From positions 186,001-250,000 of the forward strand of contig NZ_AP017902.1 in assembly GCF_002356075.1 (NCBI RefSeq): 64,000 nt of DNA, written 5' to 3'. The stretch comes from Mycoplasmopsis bovigenitalium (GTDB lineage: Bacteria; Bacillota_I; Bacilli_A; Mycoplasmatales; Metamycoplasmataceae). The notes beneath the pieces were generated by a model. The model did no database searches. It was not told the DNA's origin and was given only the letters and a program-made list of their open reading frames with translations. The first letter of the stretch is position 1; each line of letters opens with the position of its first letter. This document shows positions 55,492 to 64,000 of this stretch, one piece after another. Both the position numbers and the translations under genes were made by a program.

Positions 55492-56850
55492 ATGTTAAAC
55501 AAAGATAAAAATATCTCTTTATTGATAAACCATCTAAAAACTTTTGGTTTTGTTTTTCAAGGTAGTGAAATTTACGGCGGTTTAGCAAATACGTGGGATT
55601 ATGGACCATTAGGTTCACTACTTAAAGACAATATAGAAAATTATTGAAAAGATTTTTTCATTAAAAAAGAAAAAAACAACCATTTAATTGATTCGAAAAT
55701 TTTAATGAACCCACAAGTGTGAGTTACATCAGGACACGTTGTTAACTTTAATGATCCATTGATTGAAAACAAAGTTAATGGAAAACGCTACCGTGCTGAC
55801 AAATTAATTGAACAATTAAACCCTAATATCAATGCCGAAACACTAAGTTTTGATGAAATGAAAGAATTTTTAGTTGAAAACTTAAAGGAATATGAAGGCT
55901 CTAAAACTAATTGGAGTGATGTTAGAAAATTCAATTTAATGTTTGAAACTAAACAAGGCGTTACTGAAGAATCAAAAAGTAAAGTTTACTTGCGGCCAGA
56001 AACGACGCAAGGTATTATGGTTAACTTTAAAAACGTACAAAGAGCTACAAGATCGAAATTGCCAATGGGTATAGGTCAAGTTGGTAAAAGTTTTAGAAAT
56101 GAAGTAACTCCAGGAAACTTTATTTTCAGAACAAGAGAATTTGAACAAATGGAGCTTGAAGTATTCACTCATCCCGACGAAGCTGAATCAATTTTTAACT
56201 ATTACATTCAAAAATCATTGGAATTCGTTAAAAATCTAGGATTGAGTGAAAAAAATACTCGACTAAGAGCTCACGAAAAAGAAGAGTTAGCTCACTATTC
56301 ATCAGCAACTAGCGATATTGAATATAATTTCCCATTTGGTTGAGGTGAATTATTAGGAATTGCTAACAGAACTAATTTTGACCTTACGGCACACCAAAAT
56401 GCAACCGGCGAAAATTTAGAATACCTAGACCCTAACACCAATGAAAAATTCATTCCTTATGTAATAGAACCTTCAATGGGTCTTGATAGATTGATGTTCG
56501 CGATTTTGATTGAATCATATGATGAAGAAGAATTGGAAAATGAAAAACGAATCATTCTTCGCTTAAACAAAAACATAGCCCCTTACAAGTTTGCAATCCT
56601 ACCCCTTGTTAAGAAGTTGAGTCCAAAAGCTGATGAAATTTTTTCATTATTACAAAGTCGTGGAATCAGTGTAACCTATGACGAAGCAGGTTCAATTGGT
56701 AAACGTTATCGTAGACAAGATGCAATTGGTACACCTACTTGCATAACCATTGATTTTGACACACTAGAAGATAATTCAGTTACTTTAAGAGACCGAGACT
56801 CTATGCAACAAATCAGAGTAAAAATATCTGATTTACACAAGTATTTTTAA
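55492..56850 (+). CDS. glyS: Glycyl-tRNA synthetase (homodimeric type)
   Basis: 452 residues with TGA tryptophans. [40 protein letters not shown] (motif 2 region), [20 protein letters not shown] and [14 protein letters not shown] (motif 3) define the class II eukaryote-like GlyRS found in mycoplasmas. The anticodon-binding domain follows ([20 protein letters not shown]). It begins a run with dnaG and rpoD; the dnaG start is three bases after its stop. Confidence 0.96.
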
Positions 56851-56853
56851 ATT

Positions 56854-58752
56854 ATGAGCACAAAATTGAAACAAATCCATGACGATATCATTGGCAAAAT
56901 TGATATCGTGAATGAATTAGCAAAACACATTACTTTAACTCGTAAAGGTCAAAGTTATGTTTCTTTATGCCCTTTTCATGACGATTCAAACCCATCAATG
57001 AATATAAGTTCACACAAACAAATATTTAAATGTTTCGTTTGTGGCGAGGGTGGAGATGTTGTTAAATTTGTTTCAAAATTCAAAAAAATAACTTATACAG
57101 ACGCTTTAAAGTATTTACTCAATGCATACAATATTTCCTATGACCAAAACACATTTTATGATGCTAATTCAAAATACAATGAAACTGATTTAGCTATATT
57201 TGATTTGCTAGAAAGAGTAAATTCTCTATTCAAATTAGAATTTAACAAACTAAAAAATTCCAAACTTAATGATTTTTACACTTCTCGCAAATTAACACCA
57301 CAACTAATTAATGATTTTGATATTGGTTATGCTGACCCATTAGTCTTTGAAAAAATATTTGGCGACGAAATCAACCAAAATAAATTGCTTTTTATTCGCG
57401 CCGGCTTAATAAACCCCAATACCAATACTTTCATTTTTAAAAATAGAGTTACCTTTGCCATTAGAAATAATGATGGCAAAATTGTTGGTTTTAGTGCGCG
57501 TTCTATTGACAAAAATGAAAAACCAAAATACATTAATAGTTCAGAATCTAAGCTGTTCCAAAAATCGCAAATTTTATACAATTATTACCTTGCAAAAAAC
57601 AATATAAAAGACAATACTTTGATAATTTGTGAAGGATTTTTTGACATAATAGCTCTTTATAAAGCCAACTTCCAAAACTCTGTTGGACTTATGGGAACAG
57701 CGCTAACCTCTAAACATTTACCTTTTTTAAAAGATAAAAAAATAATACTTTTTCTAGACGGTGATGAAGCAGGACAAAGTGCTTCAATAAAATCCGCACA
57801 ATTTTTATTGGCTAACAATATCAATGTAAACATCGTTAATAACAAAACAAAAATGGACCCTGATGAAATTTTAAATCAACTAGGGCTAAACAAAATTAAT
57901 GAATTAATCAATCACTCAGTTGATTCTTTGGATTTCATTTTCAATACACTAATAATTAGACACAATGTTTCATCTGGAGAACAAAATAATTTAACTAATA
58001 TATCCAAATTCATTCGTGAATTCAATGAATATATTAAATTCGCGCCAACTAATGTGCAAGAATTTTACATAAATAAAATCAAAGAAAAATTTAAATATGA
58101 TGCTTCAAAAGACATAGAATCAGGCTCTTTAAATAAAACTTTTAATGATTTTGATGCTGATTATGAATTTAACAATTTTGCTCATTTAAATAACATAGAC
58201 AACTATACTCCTATATTTAGCAATGATCCAATTAATCAAACTCCAAACTTTGCAATTTCTAAAAAGAAAAACAAAAAAATTAACAAATTAAGCAATGTTG
58301 ATAAATTATTTTATTTAATTTTATACCACGACGATTTAAGAGAATTATTCATTGAAAAAGCCGCTAATGAAAACACACTAAGGTGAAAAACACACGGTTG
58401 AGAACCTTATCAAATTGATATTTACCAAAATATAACCAACAATCCTAAGTTAACTAGCGAACAAAAAAACCGCATGATTCAACAACTAAGCGATAATTTT
58501 GAGCCATCATTAAAGCTAAACGAATTAGTTAAAAGTTTTAACTCAAATAATTCGCAAGCAGAGAAAATAAGTGATTTTATGTTCATTTATGACCTGGCCA
58601 AAATCGAGAGCTTTAAAACTAACACAAGCAAAATAATAAATCCAGATAATAAGTTTTTATTTTCTTCAAGTAATGCTGCTCTTGAACAACAAACAGAAGA
58701 TACACGACAATTAATTAAAAAAATAGAGGGGAAATATGGAAAAAACAAATAA
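56854..58752 (+). CDS. dnaG: DNA primase
   Basis: 632 residues. Zinc finger CPFHDDSNPSMN...KCFVCGEGGD (CHC2), TOPRIM core with IICEGFFDIIALYKA and LFLDGDEAGQSAS, and a poorly conserved C-terminal helicase-binding part. It makes RNA primers for replication. The gene is intact only with TGA as Trp (58384 and others). The stop overlaps the start of rpoD by 17 bases. Confidence 0.96.
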
Positions 58753-60253
58753 CGAACTGCAAGCAGTTTTGAATATGGTTGAAGACCATGCCAAATCAAC
58801 TAAGAAAAAACAACTCTCTCAAACTCAAGTTTATGATTATTTAGATAAAATTCAAGTCGAAATTCCGGATGAATTAATGGATGAAGTGCTAATGAAACTT
58901 CATGAAAAAGGCATAATTTCTGACGAAGCCGATGATGGAGATTTTGATTTTGTTGATGAAAAAGATATTCTTGGCGAAATTGATGAAGAAATAGACGATG
59001 AAATAGACGAAAATCTAGAATCTGACGAAGGTGCGCCAAGTAAAAGTGATGAATTTAAAAAGCACATTGACATTGAAGAAGAATTTGATGAGAATCTAGA
59101 TAGCGAAATTTCTTTTGATAACGATGACGAATACGACTCATATACAGGAGAATATGGCTATGACGACTATGAATATACCGATAGTTCAAGCTATGATGAC
59201 GATGATGATGAGGAAGAAGAAATAATTGTTGCAAAAAAAGAAGAAAAAAAGAAAAAAGAAACCAAGAAAAAATCTAAAGATATAACTGACGATGATCTTG
59301 AAATCGAAACATATGACGACGAAGAGATTGACCTTTCAAAAGAAGACCATATTTCAACTAGCAATTTAAGAAACAAATTAACCGAAACTAACGATATTGT
59401 TAAATGATACATGCGTTGAATTGGTAAATATGGAAAACTTTTAACAAAAGAAGAAGAAGAAAAACTTGCTTACGAAATGGAAAAAGGTGGTTTTCGTGGC
59501 AAGCGCGCACGTGATAAATTAATTAAACGTAATCTTCGTTTAGTTATAAATAATGCTAAAAAATACAAAAATCGTGGCTTAAGTTTTATCGATTTAATAT
59601 CTGAGGGCAACTCTGGAATTGTTAAAGCAGTCCAAAAATATAATGTAAGCAAAGGTTTTAAATTTTCAACCTATGCAACTTGATGAATTCGTCAAGCAAT
59701 AACTAGAGCAGTTGCTGACCAAGCCCGTACAATTCGTGTACCTGTTCACATGGTAGAAACAATAAACAAAATTACAAAAATTGAAAGAGAATTGCACCAA
59801 GAATACGGAACCGAGCCTTCTGATGAAGAAATCGCCGCAAAATTTGGTCAAGGTTATACTGCAGAAAAAGTTAGATATATCCGTAAAATAAATATTGACC
59901 CAATTTCACTAGACAAACAAATTGGTAAAGAAAATGACTCATCATTTTCTGACTTTGTAAAAGACGAAAGCGTCGTAAATCCAATTGATTACGCATCACA
60001 AGAAGAACTTGGTGAAATGTTGAATGAAGTTTTAACCCAATCATTAGACAAAGATGAATACGCACTAATTTGCAAGCGTTATGGAGTCGGCGTTGATGAA
60101 AATGGTGAAAAATACCAAATTACTCCTCTTGAAGATTTAGCAAAAGAACGAGGAGTTTCTAAAGAGCGTATCCGCCAAATTGAAAACAAAATTTTACGTA
60201 AATTAAAGAATTCTACTCGTAAAGGTAAAAATTTAAAGGACTTTTACAGATAA
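58736..60253 (+). CDS. rpoD: Primary RNA polymerase sigma factor
   Basis: 505 residues, GAGGGGAAAT upstream within dnaG. Region 1.2 to 2.4 ([59 protein letters not shown]), region 3 and region 4.2 ([20 protein letters not shown]) are complete. Instead of an ordinary region 1.1 there is a tail of about 220 residues with long Asp/Glu runs and a Lys-rich block ([16 protein letters not shown]). dnaG-rpoD is the classical macromolecular-synthesis operon. Confidence 0.97.
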
Positions 60254-61017
60254 TGCAAATTCGTAAAGTAACTAAATATTTACTTGAAAAATACCCGCTT
60301 GAAAAAGCAGAAATTTGAGATCCTGCTGGCTTTAGTGTTAAATTTAACTTGAGTGAAAAATTAAATGGCATAGTTTGCGCAATTGATTTAACTCACGACG
60401 TGTTAAATAAAGCAATTTCACAAGGTGCTAATTTAATAATTGTTCACCACCCTTTTAAATTTGCGCCAACATGAAAAGATGAACTTGAATTAGCGCCTTA
60501 TAAAGCCACAATTTTAAGGAATCTAAAAAAATACCGAATAAATGTTCTTTCATTACACACAAACTATGACAACAATTTTGAAGGAACTTCACACCAAATT
60601 GCATTCGCACTTGGATTGCAAAATAAAATTAATTTTGCCGAGCCATATCCTTGTTTAATTAATGCTAATTTATCAATCAACGATCTAAAGCAAAAATTTA
60701 CCAATTCATTGAATTTGCATTCATTTAGAACAAATTCAATGAACACAAATAAAATCTACCAAAATATAGCAATTCTTTCCGGATCAGGCCCCGCAACACT
60801 AGCGCTGGCATTAAAAAACCAAGCGAATTTAATACTTACAAGCGATATCAAATGAAATGAGTGATTGCTGTATAAAGAACATAATATTGATGTTTTAGAA
60901 TTATCGCATCTTGATGAACAAGTTTTTGCAATTGATATATGCAAACAAATAAAAAATAAATTTAGTGATATTAATGTCACAACACACCTTATGGTTGAAC
61001 CATACACAAATTTGTAA
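60253..61017 (+). CDS. Nif3-like dinuclear metal protein
   Basis: 254 residues; start and rpoD stop overlap as TAATG. IWDPAGFSV (usually WDNVGLLVG), LIIVHHPFKF with the two metal-binding His, VLSLHTNYDNNFEGTSHQIA and near the end LELSHLDEQVF follow the Nif3/YbgI/YqfO order without the central CutA-like insert seen in longer members. Function of the family is uncertain; GTP cyclohydrolase-like or hydrolase roles were proposed. Coupled to rpoD as yqfO is in Bacillus. Confidence 0.88.
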
Positions 61018-61027
61018 CGGAGTTATA

Positions 61028-61519
61028 ATGGATTTTACTAATATTTTCAAAAAACAAAAAGAGCTAGATTTAGCTATTTCATCCCGCGAAGATCTAAGCA
61101 GTGTTACAACTGATGAATGAAGAGCTAAGTGATCATTAGCGCTTCTTGTCGAGTTTGCAGAATTTGCAAACGAAGTTCAATGTTTTAAATATTGAAAAAA
61201 ACACAAAGAAATTAATCATAGTGCTATTTTAGAAGAATTTGCAGACGTATTGCATTTTCTAGGTTCATATGCTTACAAATTAGAAGTACACCCAATTATT
61301 GAACCAAAAATTGTTTCAAAATATCCAACCGACCAAATATTAGAAATATTTAAAATTGCTTCAAATTTAAAAAGTGAAATTAACAAAGAAACAATCGCCG
61401 ACTTATTAGCATTATCGCTTGGCTGCGCCAAATTGTTAAATTATAGCGATGAAGATATTGTAAAATGATACGAAATTAAAAATCAAAAAAACTTCGACCG
61501 CATTAAAAACCATTACTAA
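61028..61519 (+). CDS. Dimeric (all-alpha) dUTPase / MazG-like pyrophosphatase
   Basis: 163 residues, ACGGAG upstream. Two acidic clusters, LALLVEFAEFANEVQCFKYW and ILEEFADVLHFLGSYAYKLE, form the ExxE...ExxD metal site of the all-alpha NTP pyrophosphatases (dUTPase_2). It would hydrolyse dUTP to dUMP. All Trp are TGA. Last gene of the rpoD cluster; ten bases after the Nif3-like gene. Confidence 0.85.
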
Positions 61520-61543
61520 TGAGCTCTTAAGCTCATTTTTTTA
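61515..61543 (+). terminator. Terminator of the glyS-rpoD cluster
   Basis: ATGAGC-TCTTAA-GCTCAT followed by TTTTTTTAAT, beginning at the stop codon of the dUTPase gene. A second, minus-strand hairpin AAGCC/GGCTT with a T-run at 61546-61565 ends pgsA. Confidence 0.85.
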
Positions 61544-61545
61544 AT

Positions 61546-61565
61546 AAAAAAAGCCTAAAAGGCTT
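61546..61565 (-). terminator. Terminator of pgsA
   Basis: On the minus strand AAGCC-TTTTA-GGCTT followed by TTTTTTA. Confidence 0.75.
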
Positions 61566-61571
61566 AAATTT

Positions 61572-62402
61572 CTATTTTGAATTGTCGTCTTGCTCGACAA
61601 TTTGCGCAGGTTCTTCGTCTTTAAATTTACTTTTATAACTTGGATGAATATTATAATCTTCTGCGCCGCGGTGAATTTGTGAATGATTTGTTAATTTAGA
61701 TGCCTTTTTAATGTAGAAAAATGCAGAAATAAAACTTAAAACTAGAGACGCTAATAAAGGAATGTTTATAACAAATCAAATTAAAATTCTTATTCAACTA
61801 TGATTATAAACGTCAGTTTTTGTTGACATAAAACCTATAACATCCAAAGAAGGTCAAACAATATTGAAAAATAATATTCAACACACTGCAACAGTAAGAA
61901 CGATAGTTTTAATTTTACCTCAAATTGACGCTGAAATATCTTGTCTGTGTTCTTTCATTACAACCCGGCAACCATCAACAATTAAATCTCTTAAAATCAG
62001 TAGTGTAACAATTATAAATGAAACATATCCTCTTGTAATTACTGCTAAGAAAATTAATGCGGAGGTTGTAATTAACTTATCAGCAATTGGGTCTCATAAT
62101 TTGCCAAAAGATGTTATCAGATTTCTTTTTCTTGCTATTTTTCCATCGAAATAATCAGTTATCATAGCAGCTAAAAAAATTAAAAACATTAAGACTAATA
62201 TTATTCTTGAAACAATTCCTCACACAAATATTTGCTTGTCTATATTAAGAAAATTATTTATATTGCCATTCATATTAGACAAACTATGTGCCACAAATTC
62301 TTGTAAAATCAAGTATAAACAACCCAAAATTATAAAAGGAGCAACCAAAATAATTCTAATTATTGTTAACTTATTTGGTGTATTAAGTTCTCTGAATTTC
62401 AT
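61572..62402 (-). CDS. pgsA: CDP-diacylglycerol--glycerol-3-phosphate 3-phosphatidyltransferase
   Basis: 276 residues, GAGGAG upstream. The CDP-alcohol phosphotransferase motif is complete: [20 protein letters not shown] followed by DPIADK. The N-terminus ([20 protein letters not shown]) and several membrane helices match PgsA. It makes phosphatidylglycerophosphate, the precursor of PG and cardiolipin. About 80 residues longer than usual, through a loop after residue 35 and a charged C-terminal tail ([20 protein letters not shown]). TGA tryptophans. Confidence 0.93.
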
Positions 62403-62892
62403 TATTGTAAAACTCCTCAATTTCTTTTTGAGCTAATTCAAAATTATCTTTTTCAACTTGCTCGTCTATTAAAAACATTCTTGAATTAATAAATTCATAT
62501 ACATCCTTAAGGTTTCTTCAATTAGTTGACCGAACATCCCTTAAATAAGTGTAATTAGTAAAAATATCTTTTGCATCAATATTATCAATAATTAATTCTT
62601 TAAAATCAGATTCTTTTTGTTTTTCAATTAGATATTTACGAGCAGTATCAACAATATAATTCATTTTATACTCGCCAATACTTGGCACAAATTCATCAAT
62701 TAATTTTTGATTATGCTTAATTAAAAAATGTAATCTTAATACAATATGTTTTTTGTATTCTTCAGTTTTATTAATTAATTCGATTTGTTTTAATTTACGA
62801 CGTTTTTTGGAAATTTTATCCTTTATAAATGAATATATAAAATAAATTACCAGTGCTGCAACAATAACACCAAATAAAATTCATGTTCACAT
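62383..62892 (-). CDS. Single-helix membrane protein, unknown
   Basis: 169 residues beginning MWTWILFGVIVAALVIYFIY, both early Trp TGA, with GGAGGTCAAT upstream of the ATG at 62892. One N-terminal membrane helix, then a basic segment (KDKISKKRRKLKQIELINKT) and a helical cytoplasmic domain with DVRSTNWRNLKDVYEFINSR. It overlaps pgsA by 20 bases, so the two are coexpressed. I know similar short genes next to pgsA in mycoplasmas but no function. Confidence 0.75.
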
Positions 62893-62956
62893 ATTGACCT
62901 CCTAATAATGAATAATTATATATGTTAATAATTAAATACATAAACTAAATCTTATA

Positions 62957-62962
62957 TATAAT
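62957..62962 (+). promoter_or_regulatory. -10 box of a probable leaderless lipoprotein gene
   Basis: TATAAT ends six bases before the ATG at 62969; no ribosome binding site. Confidence 0.65.
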
Positions 62963-62968
62963 AATTCT

Positions 62969-64000
62969 ATGAAATTTAAAAAATTATTAAATCCATTATT
63001 TGTTATTGCTATGCCTCTAGCACTGAGTGCCTGTGGCAAAATTAATGCCGAAAATGAATATCAAGCTTTCAAAACACAAGTTAAATTAGCCAATCAAAAA
63101 TTTGCTCAAATTAATAAAGAATACGTACAAGCGGATAAAAAAGACCAATTTATATTAATTGAAAATTATTTTTTAAATGACTTAATAATTTACAAAAATA
63201 ACATAAAAAATAATCAACAACAAAGCAAAAATTTTCAATCAAGAGTAAATGAATCACTAATTAAAATAAAAAATATTTTAACTAATAATGACGCAGTAAA
63301 TTTTGATCAAGAAAAAGCAAAATTTGATTCGCTAAGCAGCGAAGTTAAATTACAAATTGAAGAATATAGCAAAAATTTTAAGCAATTTTACTACGCAGTT
63401 AAGTCTATATATGAAAATTTTTCACATTTTGCTCAAAAAGCTTTAAAAATTAAAAGCAGCTCAATTATTAAAAAAATCAATAAGGATTTAGAAAAACTGA
63501 AAACTTTTTTAACAAAAGAAAAAAACGAAAAAGTGCTTGAAAAAATCTATTTAGACAGCAACAAAATAGGATTAGTAAAAGAGCAATCTAAAAAAATTAT
63601 TAACGATTTACAAACTAAAATAACTAAGTTAGATTTGAATTATTATCATAATTTAATTGATAAAATTAATCAAATTTCAAACATTAATTTTGAAAGTAAC
63701 ATAATCTCTTATAGTGATAAAAATATTCTAGCTATTGAAATTGATTTTATTCATTTAATGTATATTGAATTTTTAACCAATTCAATTGAAAAACCAATTG
63801 AGAATGTAAATAATTTTAAAATTAATATTGATGAAATAAATTCAGTAATTGATACTGTTTACCCTATTAAAAATGAATACTACAAAACAGTGTTTAGTCA
63901 ATATTTAGAACTAGTTAATTTAATAAATAAATTAGGGCCTAATTCAAGTGAGCAAATCAATAATAAACACCTTAAAAATCAAGCAAATCTTTGAGCACAA
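62969..64000 (+). CDS. Lipoprotein of unknown function (3' end outside window)
   Basis: 344 residues visible, still open at the right edge through a TGA Trp at 63992-63994. The signal peptide ends LALSAC, so Cys22 is the lipid anchor. The rest is Lys/Asn/Ile-rich and almost wholly helical (KEYVQADKKDQFILIENYFL; INKDLEKLKTFLTKEKNEKV), with no domain I recognise. Such helical lipoproteins are common at mycoplasma surfaces. Confidence 0.85.

Overview
The window is AT-rich chromosomal DNA of a mycoplasma (class Mollicutes). Almost every housekeeping gene is intact only if TGA is read as tryptophan, there is no sign of a cell wall, surface lipoproteins have typical mollicute signal peptides, and several families are mollicute types (long OppA, OppF with a large insertion, MSC_0882-like membrane protein, EF-P/LepA/RpoD of mycoplasma type). 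I cannot name the species from the sequence alone; the gene content fits the Mycoplasmopsis (hominis) group best.

Bases 1-12,350 are an accessory region, mostly on the minus strand. It holds a BRO/antirepressor-type protein running off the left edge, a KilA-N domain protein, a lipoprotein with a small ORF in front, decayed repeats with a KilA-N relic, and a six-gene restriction-modification operon: small HTH protein, C5-cytosine methyltransferase, beta-class amino-methyltransferase, a LAGLIDADG-like protein, a McrB-like AAA NTPase and a LlaJI-type nuclease. A plus-strand DUF4116 repeat gene follows. Two decayed IS right ends (about 3,880-4,048 and 12,145-12,250) bracket the restriction island. 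Tryptophan in the BRO, KilA-N and R-M genes is mainly TGG, unlike the core genes, which points to transfer from a bacterium with the standard code.

Bases 12,357-27,532 carry a 1276-residue GA-module surface protein with a G7 tract just upstream of its start, tRNA-Leu(CAA), a membrane protein, a structured non-coding region, the oppA-B-C-D-F oligopeptide importer and a small membrane protein.

Bases 27,640-32,340 hold an ABC-2 type exporter with a perfect palindrome at its promoter, and a complete IS1634-family element flanked by an exact 218-bp target duplication. The insertion is inside an older 241-bp IS relic. A 131-bp MITE-like element with the same ends lies upstream of the exporter.

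Bases 32,346-47,070 are a long minus-strand housekeeping stretch: hpt, two deoxynucleoside kinases, greA, a putative methyltransferase-like protein, ruvX, alaS, mnmA, a Gls24-like protein, efp, plsY, a nicotinate phosphoribosyltransferase, lemA with a membrane partner, and lepA. Bases 47,169-51,576 (plus) encode a choline-kinase-like protein and a large SF1 helicase. Bases 51,597-54,483 (minus) encode pgi, a decayed pgi paralogue and an S1-like protein. Bases 54,697-61,519 (plus) encode a membrane protein and the cluster glyS-dnaG-rpoD-nif3-like-dUTPase. Bases 61,572-62,892 (minus) encode pgsA and a membrane protein, and a lipoprotein gene runs off the right edge.

Four unrelated genes have a TATAAT box ending exactly six bases before the start codon with no ribosome binding site, which suggests leaderless transcripts.
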